Counted from the first letter of the stretch, positions 36,301 to 43,710 are shown. The stretch: DNA of 64,000 bases from Saccharina japonica (GCA_008828725.1 MEHQ01000944.1:58866-122865); one strand, 5' to 3'. Made by a program: numbers and translations. The notes: generated from the letters alone by a model not told the origin.

Positions 36301-38406
36301 CATGTTGTTCTGGCATTTAGTGGTGCCCATGAATACCTATGGTCAATGCTAACTCTTTACGGTCGAAGGTTTACTCGTGCGAGGGAAATACATCCCATGA
36401 ACAATGAAACAAAAATGTTCGATTTACGTTCCCGTTGGAACAGCCATTCTCAACGAGGAAAGTCGGCTGTTTTACGGTGATTACCGGGTACTTCACGTTG
36501 TCTATCGGCAGGAAGTGCGCGTTAGCCCAAGGTCGCAAGATAGTGATCACTTGGTTCATGCGAATGCCCACTCAAGTTCCGGATGACGGTCTTGCAACGC
36601 GCTGGGCCGGCTGCAGCCCACACAACCACTCGCTATTAGTATCAGTATCGTCGTTGGTATTGTTGCGTCAATCACAGTATATATCGCCCTATAGGTTGTA
36701 TGGGCAGCCTTCACACAATGAAGGCGTTGTGCTAGTATCCACATACACGTCGAACGTGTGCATGCCCAATATTCGTAGGACGTTTCGCCTAGCCTGCATG
36801 CTAGTTTGTGGTGGATGTAGACGATAGAGACAGACACCCACATTGCCCACTCCGTCTCTGCTTCGTTTAGGGTTTGTTTGCGAGTTGAAGTCGCATCAGG
36901 TCCAGACTGCTTGCAGCAGGCGCCATGCTGTACGCGTCGACGCACGAGTTACCACTGGAAATCTAAGACCAGTACACACATGTTCTTCATTCATTACACA
37001 CATTGTTTCTCGCTGCCGTCCCGGCTATGTTCGACGGTTTTTGTTTTCAATATCGCTCGTTGACTTCGTACAGCTTGTATAGACGACACTCAGTGCGACA
37101 CGGACAATGGCGAAGTATGCTGCCCGGTGACGAACGTCTGCGAAGTCCCCGACCTGGCCGACCCCGGTGCTTGCGGTGAGAAAACCGGACGTGAAAAACA
37201 CTATGCAGGCCATGGGCAGTCTTGTGTGGTCGCCGACATGACGCAGTGTGGGCTTTCATTAGGTTTTCAGTTCGCGCTTCCTTTGTTCAACACAACAATG
37301 ATCCGATGCATATGGTAGGGTTGGGAATGGTGCCTTATAGATAAAGCCGGCCTTCCACAAACCCGACAAAGGGTCACGGACAGCAGTAAGAAGGCATGGA
37401 TTATAAGTGCGCGGAGACATCGCCTGATGAGTAATACATAGATGAGCGTGTGACCAATCTGACCATCGTATTGACGGTTGCACTATACTTCTATCGACTC
37501 TACCCGTTCAATCCCTCGCGCTAAGGTGACCCGCACATGACTGGCTTCCGCGGCCAGAAGTTCGATTTCACGGGCGTAGACAATGGGTGGTATGCCCTCG
37601 TCTCGGACCTTCCGCACATGCACCTCAACATGCGCGTCACCTCTCCCGTCCCTTCCGTACCCGAGATCACCTACATCACCGGAATCTCAATCGTCATCAA
37701 GGACGCCGACGGCTTCGACCACAGCATCGTCATCTCCGTTGCCGACCCGCACAACCTGGAGAGTTCTTGCCCGGTCGGAACGTCCCCCTGCCTCGCCGAC
37801 GGGGCCCTGCACGTAGTAGTCGATGGCGACGAGGTCCTCATTTCGCCCGGCGTGGTTACGGTGGCCCCAGGCGTTTCGGTTGCCGCAGTCAACCTTCCAG
37901 GGGCGTGCCGCAGCTTTGGGTTCGAAAATTACTGGGAGAGAAAGAAGCTCGAGCGCCTTGCTCAGTCTAGTCGAATGCTCAGTTTGGCGACAACAATGCA
38001 AGATATGTCCGACTGGATTATCTCAGACCCCACGGCAACCAACAAAGTGGAATGTGAGGCGTACGTGGCCAGCGCTACGGCCGTTGGTGGAGTTGACCTG
38101 TTCGCCAAACAGTCTGAACACGCCTCGTTTCAAATCGTGACGCCGGCAGCCGCAATTCGCTTGAGCCATGGTCGGCTGCACCAGCTCCCCACCCGCGATC
38201 CAACGGACCAGTTCGACCTCCCGGACCACCTGACTTGGCAAATGAACATGGCCATCGATCACTCCAACATCGGTTCCCACGCCACGGGCATCCTTGGCGA
38301 GACGCTGGTGCCTACTGTGGACCTTACTGGTGCCCCCATCATGCAGGGAATGGACGCCATTCGCGGACAGCAGGAAGACTGTGAGTACGGCGGACCATAC
38401 ATTTGA
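323..38406 (+). CDS. 22-exon secreted LRR protein with C-terminal GDPH (root-cap/vWD-like) domain
   Basis: Proposed join: 323-389, 759-819, 1078-1167, 3221-3292, 4663-4734, 5312-5383, 5683-5754, 13814-13885, 14775-14846, 18051-18122, 20296-20367, 20703-20774, 21112-21183, 26618-26689, 29129-29200, 30190-30261, 32178-32258, 32642-32683, 33701-33744, 34855-34941, 37083-37175, 37526-38406. Each intron starts GT (mostly GTGAGT or GTAAGT) and ends AG. The exons sum to 2,382 bp, 793 codons plus stop. Domains: signal peptide 1-22, Cys cap 23-72, 14 LRRs at about 73-411, LRR cap 412-440, Cys-rich 441-500, GDPH domain 501-793. LRR-LRR introns are phase 2 and the introns between the Cys-rich exons are phase 1. 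A secreted or cell-surface recognition or adhesion role is inferred from the domains. Extra or skipped exons are possible, and the mRNA is not proven. Confidence 0.8.
759..819 (+). CDS. Exon 2: N-terminal Cys cap
   Basis: Acceptor CCACCTAG, donor CT|GTAAGT. The exon enters in phase 1 and leaves in phase 2. It encodes GQANECITGLTSRCTASTTS, with two cysteines likely to pair or to cap the LRR solenoid. It is too short to find without the phase match to its neighbours. Confidence 0.7.
1078..1167 (+). CDS. Exon 3: first, capping LRR-like segment
   Basis: Acceptor GACGTCAG, donor GT|GTAAGT; phase 2 on both sides. The translation starts LDLEDCAITDDDMDDLNSC and ends GRASITKV. The LxLxxCxIxD pattern and the paired cysteines look like an N-terminal LRR cap that leads into the regular repeats. 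Confidence 0.75.
2229..2310 (+). pseudogene. Decayed LRR exon
   Basis: The frame reads WNDLTTIPSEVFE and then a stop at 2278-2280. After a +1 shift it continues KGDFLFIDGYP up to a GTAAGA donor at 2311. The expected acceptor AG reads GG. The length is 82 bp, against 72 or 81 bp for live exons. It is clearly an LRR of the same subtype as exon 12 but cannot be spliced in frame. Confidence 0.65.
2597..2806 (-). mobile_element. MITE family A, copy 1
   Basis: Its ends are inverted: GTGCTACGATATAGTAGCAC on the left and CACCTCTACCGAAGCACG on the right. It is internally related to the copies at 15.2, 17.7 and 38.4 kb, including a reverse-oriented CTTACCCCAAACAACGTCG block. It lies inside intron 3. 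Confidence 0.65.
3221..3292 (+). CDS. LRR exon 1 (72 bp)
   Basis: One LRR spans the whole exon, with core NELTTIPAGLFVDLTMMEEL. Acceptor CATTCTTCAG, donor TT|GTGAGT. One base enters and two leave (phase 2), so Leu codons are built across junctions. Confidence 0.85.
3293..4662 (+). other. Intron 4
   Basis: About 1.4 kb with no coding or repeat signal that I can support. Confidence 0.5.
4663..4734 (+). CDS. LRR exon 2 (72 bp)
   Basis: Core DLRSNAIDTIEAGAFTNLLA. Acceptor GGAACAG, donor TT|GTGAGT. This is the 'I..IE.GAF' subtype, also seen in LRR exons 4 and 8. The intron start is homologous to those after other LRR exons. Confidence 0.9.
5312..5383 (+). CDS. LRR exon 3 (72 bp)
   Basis: Core NLPFNMLTSLPAGVFVNVPG. 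Acceptor CTCCTTCAG, donor TT|GTGAGT. This is the 'LTSLPAGVF' subtype. Confidence 0.9.
5683..5754 (+). CDS. LRR exon 4 (72 bp)
   Basis: Core NLGNNLIETIEEGAFAGLET. Acceptor TGAAAACAG, donor TT|GTGAGT. The following intron is about 8 kb long because it holds the copia element. Confidence 0.9.
6222..6968 (+). repeat. 5' LTR of the copia element
   Basis: It starts TGAATAGTATTTCTCCACAG and ends near ACACCAGCCA. It aligns along its length with 11776-12517, with many substitutions and small indels, so the insertion is old. Near its end lies the perfect palindrome CTGGTGTCATACACCAG, which is degenerate in the other LTR. Confidence 0.85.
7359..7770 (+). repeat. Tandem repeat in the copia leader
   Basis: Four diverged units begin GCCGACCGACTGC at 7359, 7485, 7611 (GCCGAACGACTGC) and 7728, with periods of 126, 126 and 117 bp. 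Each carries a CTGTAAGC or CTGTGAGCCT segment and a GAGCAACGACAA-like segment. It lies between the 5' LTR and gag, in what should be the untranslated leader. Confidence 0.8.
7795..8660 (+). pseudogene. copia gag remnant
   Basis: The frame reads MKGLKLKFSGNNPVDFNNWR, then PTDESAYDKASHDVYIILNL, typical of the UBN2-type Gag of Ty1/copia elements. Further on, TDRRFKDLLVQCFTDEYNP and LDDIQKTVRRLYLG continue the domain beyond frameshifts and stops. Near 8640 HYKRNCP is the last half of a CCHC zinc knuckle; its first cysteines are damaged. It is not translatable as one protein. Confidence 0.8.
9157..9592 (+). pseudogene. copia aspartic protease remnant
   Basis: MLVGSGATEHFLDDEFIPGF matches the retropepsin active-site region of copia elements. 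The catalytic DSG is changed to GSG. A frameshift near 9300 moves the rest to another frame, VIVSGLGQHTFSLTTAMERG, the usual C-terminal protease strand followed by the 'TTAMERG' block. The loss of the catalytic Asp and the frameshift make it inactive. Confidence 0.8.
9880..10640 (+). pseudogene. Low-complexity polyprotein linker remnant
   Basis: This is a GCATCAGCATC/GGAGCATC-rich stretch. One sense frame, broken by stops, reads TGASEPGITG and SSSPDVDGPPAPVSPGVASA, a Ser/Ala/Pro linker like the one between integrase and reverse transcriptase in copia polyproteins. Integrase is absent before it and reverse transcriptase is not recognisable after it. Confidence 0.45.
10903..11100 (+). pseudogene. 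copia RNase H C-terminal remnant
   Basis: GKVSLYDVPTGAILADIRFK followed by HASKSGF matches the last conserved block of copia RNase H (V..L.YVPT...LADI.TK.L). TK is changed to RF or shifted. It marks the 3' end of pol and orients the element. Confidence 0.7.
11776..12517 (+). repeat. 3' LTR of the copia element
   Basis: It starts TGATTCGTACTTTTCCACAG, just after a purine-rich CGGAGAGAGTG that could be the polypurine tract. It is homologous to 6222-6968 to the end at CCAGCCA. Confidence 0.85.
12518..13813 (+). other. End of intron 7
   Basis: Unrecognised sequence with a short (TA)n run at about 13396-13416 and a C-tract near 13606. A faint LRR-like fragment at 13044-13072 (APADARKTFATATP before a GTGAGA) is too degraded to call. 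Confidence 0.5.
13814..13885 (+). CDS. LRR exon 5 (72 bp)
   Basis: Core LLGDNLLDTLPVNVFAGLTV. Acceptor TCGCCAG, donor CT|GTGAGC. This is the first LRR exon after the retrotransposon-bearing intron. Confidence 0.9.
14775..14846 (+). CDS. LRR exon 6 (72 bp)
   Basis: Core ILASNNIKVLEVGLLTGLVG. Acceptor TGTAACAG. The donor lies inside a (GTGA)n run, GTGAGTGAGTGAGTGAG, so several overlapping GTGAGT sites follow the exon. Only the first keeps the phase-2 frame of the LRR array. Confidence 0.9.
15238..15477 (+). mobile_element. MITE family A, copy 2
   Basis: The left end TGCTACGATAGAGGTGCACC is the inverse of the right end GTGCTACCTCTACCGTAGCA. The inner block ACGAATTTGGGTTAAGG and the following CCGATCGTTCAG are shared with copy 4. 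No coding capacity, so non-autonomous. Confidence 0.8.
17236..17560 (+). repeat. Dispersed repeat, third copy of part of the duplicated segment
   Basis: It aligns in the same direction with about 48170-48450 and in reverse with about 28460-28690. Shared landmarks are GTGGCCACA, CAAGTCCGCC and the run ending GACATTGTAG or GCATTGTAG. It carries no open frame I recognise. Confidence 0.7.
17698..17949 (+). mobile_element. MITE family A, copy 3
   Basis: The left end CATGCTACGGTAG and the inner CGATTTTGGGTTAAGG block match copies 2 and 4. The right end (GCTGCCCTTATTTTCGCACG) is a degraded form of the inverted end. It is the most decayed of the + oriented copies. Confidence 0.65.
18051..18122 (+). 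CDS. LRR exon 7 (72 bp)
   Basis: Core FLGRNQLGTLQADVFAGMVA. Acceptor TTCAATTAG, donor CT|GTGAGT. Confidence 0.9.
18123..20295 (+). other. Intron 10
   Basis: No coding signal or transposon recognised, except the start of the tandem unit homology near 20192. Confidence 0.5.
20296..20367 (+). CDS. LRR exon 8 (72 bp), first of a tandem trio
   Basis: Core KIQENMIATIDVNAFAGLSA. Acceptor TTCAAACAG, donor TT|GTGAGT. The consensus L in LxxN is I here. It belongs to a tandem exon-intron amplification with LRR exons 9 and 10. Confidence 0.88.
20703..20774 (+). CDS. LRR exon 9 (72 bp), second of the trio
   Basis: Core DLENNMIETLEANTFAGLSA. Acceptor GTTTAACAG, donor AT|GTGAGC. The exon shares the FAGLSAL segment with LRR exon 8. 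Confidence 0.9.
21112..21183 (+). CDS. LRR exon 10 (72 bp), third of the trio
   Basis: Core CLDHNKLKALDADLFASLGT. Acceptor TCGAAACAG, donor CT|GTGAGT. Confidence 0.9.
21184..26617 (+). other. Intron 13
   Basis: About 5.4 kb. It starts with a duplicated intron segment, then a C-rich tract near 21380-21402 and a TTCCCGTGG-rich zone at 23560-24780. A 187-codon frame at 24749-25312 matches no family I know and crosses the repeat zone, so I do not call it. A short LRR-like relic before GTGAGT at 21785 is too degraded to call. Confidence 0.5.
23560..24780. repeat. Degenerate TTCCCGTGG-rich zone
   Basis: Dispersed copies of TTCCCGTGG, TTCCCGTGC and the complement CACGGGA occur in two clusters (about 23565-23830 and 24600-24770) around an A+T-rich middle. 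The clustered subterminal motifs suggest a non-autonomous DNA transposon, but I could not define matching ends. Confidence 0.4.
26618..26689 (+). CDS. LRR exon 11 (72 bp)
   Basis: Core YLNNNGLETLPEGIFDDLVV. Acceptor TTGTGTAG, donor TT|GTGAGT. Confidence 0.9.
27323..27407 (+). pseudogene. Decayed LRR exon with a lost donor
   Basis: Both flanks match the tandem LRR units: GAGTGTTATGTGCCCC and CTGTCATGCGACAGCG upstream, GTGAGAGAGTGATGG downstream. The exon position itself keeps only MFAGLYARKCLH of the repeat and has in-frame stops. The donor GTGAGT reads AGTGAG. Confidence 0.55.
28358..28416 (+). pseudogene. Decayed LRR exon, 13 bp short
   Basis: Acceptor CCCTCAG and donor GTGAGG survive. The frame reads NIKRVLGFSGLEFL, an LRR missing four to five central residues and the last strand. 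At 59 bp, against 72, it would break the phase-2 frame if spliced in. Confidence 0.55.
29129..29200 (+). CDS. LRR exon 12 (72 bp)
   Basis: Core YLHQNLLTTVPSEIFAELGS. Acceptor GAGTCAG, donor AT|GTGAGT. A diverged copy lies on the minus strand at 47636-47707. Confidence 0.9.
30190..30261 (+). CDS. LRR exon 13 (72 bp)
   Basis: Core TVADNLLDRLPADAFKGLSV. Acceptor TATACCAG, donor TT|GTGAGT. A diverged copy lies on the minus strand at 46548-46619. Confidence 0.9.
30561..30634 (+). other. tRNA-like sequence (SINE head or tRNA relic)
   Basis: A perfect B-box, GGTTCGAATCC, lies about 40 bases after an A-box-like TTTTCATAGTGG, and the end reads TGCAAGGC. The 5' end does not pair with the 3' end, so it is not a working tRNA. 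It recurs in the inverted copy at 46184-46258. Confidence 0.5.
30880..31150 (+). repeat. Minisatellite, + copy
   Basis: About five diverged units of roughly 50-60 bp built on CCCAGGTNCCCTGAGGACTG and GTGGGACTCAGCC. Long frames here are repeat artefacts. Confidence 0.65.
31151..32177 (+). other. End of intron 16
   Basis: Nothing recognised. Confidence 0.5.
32178..32258 (+). CDS. LRR exon 14 (81 bp, 27-residue repeat)
   Basis: Core NLEGNALTTLPAGLLENVGS. Acceptor TCGTCAG, donor TT|GTGAGT. Nine extra bases (GSG in ENVGSGTSLGYL) break the 72-bp rule but keep phase 2. It is the last regular repeat before the cap. Confidence 0.88.
32642..32683 (+). CDS. Exon 18: LRR C-terminal cap, part 1
   Basis: Acceptor CTCTTTCAG, donor GT|GTGAGT; phase 2 on both sides. 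It encodes GLSGNTALQCVPS, a half LRR (LxxN) that turns into a Cys-Val-Pro cap. It is only 42 bp and is supported mainly by its in-frame fit between LRR exon 14 and exon 19. Confidence 0.7.
33701..33744 (+). CDS. Exon 19: LRR C-terminal cap, part 2
   Basis: Acceptor GTGCAACAG, donor G|GTAAGT. It enters in phase 2, leaves in phase 1 and encodes LPSTLELPSTTGTC. It is the adaptor between the phase-2 LRR block and the phase-1 downstream exons. A second acceptor, ACCCAG at 33704-33709, would give a start at 33710 in the same frame with three fewer residues. Confidence 0.6.
34855..34941 (+). CDS. Exon 20: Cys-rich module
   Basis: Acceptor CCGAACAG, donor G|GTAAGA; phase 1 on both sides. It encodes CTPAVAVTCGDGENCAAGDA followed by GYTCVVVA, four cysteines in 28 residues. 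It resembles small disulfide-bonded extracellular modules. I do not recognise a named family. Confidence 0.7.
34942..37082 (+). other. Intron 20
   Basis: About 2.1 kb. I searched for a further phase-1 Cys-rich exon and found none that could be supported. Confidence 0.5.
37083..37175 (+). CDS. Exon 21: second Cys-rich module
   Basis: Acceptor CTTGTATAG, donor G|GTGAGA; phase 1 on both sides. It encodes QCDTDNGEVCCPVTNVC followed by EVPDLADPGAC. The CC pair and regular spacing suggest disulfides. The codon split at its end (G|GT) creates the Gly of the GDPH motif in the next exon, which strongly supports the junction. Confidence 0.8.
37526..38406 (+). CDS. Exon 22: GDPH root-cap/vWD-like domain
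   Basis: This is the largest and clearest coding block in the window and is G+C-richer than its surroundings. It opens GDPHMTGFRGQKFDFTG, continues WYALVSDLPHMHLNMRV and TYITGISIVI, and near the end has HATGILGETLVPT. GDPHxxGFxGxxFDFTG with a late GxLGxT is typical of root-cap/late-embryogenesis and von Willebrand D-like extracellular domains. Read straight through, it stops at 38404-38406. A strong GTGAGT at 38381 offers an alternative phase-1 end at 38380; the true C-terminus could then lie in an exon I could not find. A MITE begins 3 bp after the stop. Confidence 0.85.
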
Positions 38407-38408
38407 CA

Positions 38409-38657
38409 GGTGCTACGGTAGAGGTACCCCCATTATGTTTCTGAGGGTGCAGACTTGATGAGTTCTATACTAATAGCAAGTAAAAAAAATGATTTCGGAG
38501 GAGAACGAAGTGCTACCCGATGACCAATCATATCACCCAAGTGTTCACTGAAAATATCGCAACACAACAATTAAAGGCCGACGAATTTGGGTTAAGGGGG
38601 CCGATCATTCAGTTAAAACAAAAAACAGCGAAAAATTGCTACCTCTATCGTAGCACC
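38409..38657 (+). mobile_element. MITE family A, copy 4, next to the stop codon
   Basis: The left end GGTGCTACGGTAGAGGTA is inverse to the right end GCTACCTCTATCGTAGCACC. The inner CGACGAATTTGGGTTAAGG block is shared with copy 2. It is the best-preserved copy and starts 3 bp after the stop of exon 22, so it supplies the start of the 3' untranslated region, or all of it. Confidence 0.85.
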
Positions 38658-41600
38658 CGTCATTTGGGAGGGTGGTGGTTTTGTTTTCTCCCGTACGAGA
38701 GCGAAACAATTATTGCCAACATTCGTTGCACGTTTCTTCAATCTCCATTCAGATATACAATTATGTTCACCAAATATTACATGGAAAATGTTTGAAATGG
38801 GTTTATCCGTCTCCAAGCCGGATAGGCCATACTTTGGATTTGACGGTTCGTCCGAACGCACCACGAACTGATTGGTCGGGGATGAATACATAGGACCTGG
38901 TTGGTCATGTCATCTAACACACAAAAAAATGTTAATTTGCCGAGTACTGGGGCATTTTCAGTCATAGTCTGCACATGTTGGTACACTATTATATTGAACA
39001 ACGCGATGCTGCCCCCACACATTGGCAGCATTCGCAGTGGGTAATACGACTGGCATACTGACTGTCGGCGTGTGGCGTCTGTGTAGCATCCGTAGGTGGT
39101 GTGGAGGTGTGTGTGACCGCTTCTTCGCGTGCCCCTCACGGGTCTGTCCATATATATACCAACAAGTACTTTTAGGAAAAGTGCTTCCTAACGAAGAACG
39201 GCCACCTGTATCGCACGTGGCCGCATGTATGCTATTGAATAGAATATGGTATGTTCCTACTCTTTTCGGGGTTGTGTGTATTGCAGACACGCCAAGAAGA
39301 GTACGAGTTGGTATCTACTCGTATTTATAACCTAGGTATTGCTGCTACTGTACGAAAAAGAGCTGTGCTCGTATGGCTAATTGCCAAGATAGCACGGGCC
39401 GAAAATGACTTATTCTTAGTGTGAGCATCGATATTTTGTTGGTTCGTGTGTAGGTGGACGAAAATGGCTTGCCTCCAGTTCGAAGATCGTAAGAGACTTG
39501 GGGATGAGTGTCCGTATCCTATAAGGCTCGCGTTTGATCATGGCGTCGACATTGATTAAAATGTGGAGTGACTATCGACATTGAACAGTGAATTGACATG
39601 GCTTTTGGGTGGGTGTGAATAATTACTTGGATTTGGTGTCTATATTGAAACCGAGTTAGTTTCTGTGTCGCAACACCGACGTTGTCGTGAAATAAGAGTG
39701 CGGGTCGAAATTGACTTTGGTTTAGTGTTGGAGTCTACCTTGACTTGTGTTTACTCCCGGGGATCGATATTGAAATAGTTGTGCGGGTAAAACTATTTGG
39801 GATCAGGGTGTACATAAATTGCTCTGGGTTAGTGTGCGGATTGTCGAACGTCTAATTGATTTGGGTGTGGGAAACAATTTGACTTGACTTCCGGATTGAA
39901 GTTATAGTGTATGGATCACACTTGGCTTGTATTTATGTAGGTGGTGGTGGTTGACTTAATTTTGGTGTTGGAACATCGAATTGACATAGGTTTAGAGTGT
40001 TTTACATCGCTCAATGTGCACTTCCATATTAAACCTAGGCAAAACCCTATAAATAACCGATCGACATCCTAGCTATATTATACCACGATGGTGTGTTCGT
40101 CCGCTTCAAGAAATAGTGTGAGATAACTATTAATAGGAGTGATAAGTTTCGCTCGGCAGGTTGAGGCCCTAAACACTGCAATCAGTGGTAACAAGCCCCT
40201 GATAGAGATTGGTAGTTGTTAGGATTATTGCAAACTTTTATTTGTTGACTATCTCCCCAACGGACGACTGAGTGTATTTGCACCGGCGTTGAGGAGGCGG
40301 GCTTTCATTTTCTCTCATCTACATACTCTTCAATTGGTCGAACTTCTATATTAGATCACGAAGTACAGCGCATAGGTTCAGAAATAAAACAGTTTATCGA
40401 TTCATGCCAAACGTAACGTTTGTTTAGCTAGAATTTGGTACACAAGACTGCAGGCGAAAACACGCCCACTCTGCACTGCTACAACTGCACTGATTGCGTT
40501 CTTAAGTAAGGACACGTAATTATGTTCGTACTTGTCTTTAGGAGACCGTATTGCCGATTTATGTTTCCCACATTGGGTGGCGTCTGCCACTTCTTCATAA
40601 TACCGAAAGGGATGAACATAGGAAGATGTGCGTGCCACCCCCGTACAGAGCTCAGGCAATTCCACGTAAGGGATCCCACTGTCCGTTGTTTGGTGTATGT
40701 GCCTACGCACAAAATGTTTTCTGATACGGTGACCCGCTTCCCGCCCGCCCTATCTATGCCCCCCTCCGTGTCCCCTAACAGATCGCGTGCATGGCCCACT
40801 GGGACACGTCTTTCGCCAGAGCAAGCATCACGAGTAGACCTACAAGGACTCTCTCCCTTCGCACCGGGAATAATGTAGCATATGGCAGATGCCTCGAATG
40901 ATAGTCGATCAATTTCGGCCATGACATCTGAATTCGTTGTTTCGTGCTGTACGCTTCACGTGTCCTCTCATGCTCAGACGATATTACCCGCGACATGATC
41001 AACCTGCAAATGAAGTATATGCGCGTGCATTTCTACTTGTGCAAGGCTTGCTCGCGTGGTGCAGTGTTTATCGGTAGTAGGTGCTCGTCCACAAAACGTA
41101 GGTGCTCGTCCACCAAAAGTTAATTTCATAAAGAAGGCCGTGATCGCAGTAGACGAGGAGGCTATGCAAGGTCCTCATGCGTGCCGACATTCGCAGGGGC
41201 CCATTCTTGGAATCGAGGCCGTCTGTCAGCAATCGAAAGGAATAACAAAATCTGCGGTAATAAACTTGTTGAAAAACGAGTGTAGCGAGAAGGTTTGCAG
41301 AAGAAATGGCGATACCACGGTAGGCAGGGCACGTTTGAGGCAGAATCGCCTTCTGACTGCAGGAGCTCTTCGCCGAGGGACAACGCCATATATTTGTACG
41401 AGTAGGCCCGTTTCGATGTTGCGATCGTGCATTTACATTTTTGGTCACGTGTACAATATGATTGCCCTTCGAGTTGAGCATAGAGCTTTTCAAGCGACTG
41501 GGGTAAGTAAGCTGAGGGGCACGGTTGCATTAAAAATGGAGTTTTCCCACCGTTGTCGCATCGACATCAAAACGAGGTCGAACGTTCTCCGTCGGCGCGA

Positions 41601-43710
41601 TCAGATGTTCCCGATTGACAAAGTTTACTGGAGGTGGGCACCACTTGAGGAAACCCTGCGTTTACCCTTATGGTTTAGATTTGCGTGTTTACCCTTGTGG
41701 TCTAGATTTGCGACGACGGTGGCGGGCTTCGCTGGGGTGGCGCAGGGCACGACGGCGATGAAGCGCAGTGGGGTGGTGAAGCACAGAGGCGGCCAGAGGC
41801 AGTTGGCCCAACGAGTGCAGACCGCTTCCCTCCATAAGTGGCAGCCAAGCGCCGGAGAGCAGCATTCAATCAATCATCTGACCGACCCTCGTGTCTTCTT
41901 ATCGACATCCTGTGTGGTATGCAGGTTGCCGATGTCCTCGACACTGGGGTGCAGAGACCTTGACGATATCACAAGAGGTTTTCGCTAAAGGCTTGAGGAG
42001 TTCGACCAGGATGAACCAGACGTTGTTGAATTTGTTCGGTGGGTTATAGAACAATAGGTGTGACCGGCGAATTTAACTCCCCCGGGCTTGAACAACACAG
42101 TTCCATCAAAGTCGAGGTATTCTTGCTCCCTCAAGCTAGGTGACTGGCAGGAAGGGTGGCATCTTGGTGTGAAATATATTCACGCGGAGTGACCCAATTG
42201 AGCTTCGGAGGGGTACGGATAGCAGATGTCAGGTGGAGATACATCACACGTGCATGCCGACTATGCTAGTACGGGTGACGATGGGAGTTCGATCTCTGAT
42301 GGAGGTGTGATGTGTGCTGGTGCCTATGTGTCGCTCTTCGACAGGGATGCAGACATGCGCCGCACTTTCGTTGACGGAGTCGGGGTACGATTGCCATGTC
42401 CTCGAAAAATTGCAAAACGCATCTTGTGTGGTGATTCTGCAGATTATATTCAGGGGCCACGATGGCGGGTGGACCACGGTCGGGAAGGGATATCGAGAGG
42501 GTGACACGTTTGGGGAATAACGTTGTGGCTACTTCCCATCGCCGTTCATATTTATGCCCGGTATCACGTCCTGGCGAGGTTGACGTTGTTCACCTACCTT
42601 CAGGTCAACATGCTAAGTTTATGAAAACCGTAGCATACAGAGGCGTTTCGTATTCGCAGTACATTTGACATGGACATCAACAGTTTATAGGTTTTACATA
42701 TGTTTTTAGCCGGGTACTTCAGGGTATATGATTGGTTGTGACATGGAGCTTGCCAGGGAGTAAGCTAAGGTGTTTGAAGGTACCATGGGCATCCGTCCAA
42801 CAAAGTCCGTACGTAAGCAGCGCATGCAGACGATCACGATGGATGTTGTCGTGCACGCTTTCTGTTAGTTAACTTGGCAACAACGTGCAGGGTACCCAAT
42901 CACTAGAATCCATAGAACGCGTTATACTCATACCTGGCATTCAGTAGTTTATACCGTGTTATGTACCGCTACGTGGGGAGTGTCTAGCAAAAGGGCTGCC
43001 ACAATTCAATTTGAATTGTTGTGCTATCAAAGACGCGCTGTTATTCCATCCGTATTGTGTACTGGAATTCAACATGGGGGAGGCGATTTGTTCTGCGCGG
43101 TGCATTATGTACGTGAAGTATATATATTTAGTTTTCAGGTTTTACCAAGCTGTCTATTTTTCGTTTTTGGCTTTTGCCCTTCCCGAATTTGTTCGTCTCG
43201 CTATATTGGGAAAATCTTTATATATTGATATTGACGTTGAATTGCTTGGTATTGCGATTGCCTACGTTGCATGTAGTTTGGGATTTGCCGTCTTACCTGG
43301 CAAATTATGACAATACCTCGACACTAGTCGCATCTTGTACCGAGTAGGTAGGCTATGTGTGATACTCGGTAGATACTATATTTTTCCATAGATTACGGTT
43401 TATGTTTTGTGACGAGGTATCATTGCTGCCTGCAAGGTGTCCCCGGATACAGCCTTATATGGGTGAGGGCTCCACCAGAGTAGTCGGTGGTACAATGGTG
43501 CCGTTTATATGTGCCTGAAGCCCGTGGTCTAAGGATATGGGTTGAATACATAGTTTGATTTTTATAAGACTGTGGCAGGCGACGCAGTCGTAAGAGACAC
43601 GTCGCCACAGCGTCACCCTAACACAAGTGACCTTTCATTCGTCGCCTGACAGAGCAGCCTCTGTGACGGCACCATGAATTGCTCGTCAAACTGAAAATGC
43701 CTGGTGTCTC
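38658..43710. other. Gene-poor region
   Basis: I see no gene with recognisable motifs. The stretch 39400-40400 is A+T-rich. A 310-codon frame at 41056-41988 includes a G+C-rich part, 41690-41900, with no known domain on either strand. A 27-bp direct duplication (TTTACCCTTATGG/TTTACCCTTGTGG) lies at about 41664-41717. Confidence 0.5.

Noticed and set aside
39281..39330. Candidate last exon for the GDPH gene (acceptor TATTGCAG, phase 1, stop in 16 codons)
   Set aside because: It would fit the phase of the alternative donor at 38381, but the encoded residues (TPRRVRVGIYSYL) match nothing known for the domain.
41056..41988. 310-codon open frame on the + strand
   Set aside because: Long but with irregular composition, no motif, a 27-bp internal direct repeat and competing frames on the minus strand. 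No support for a real gene.
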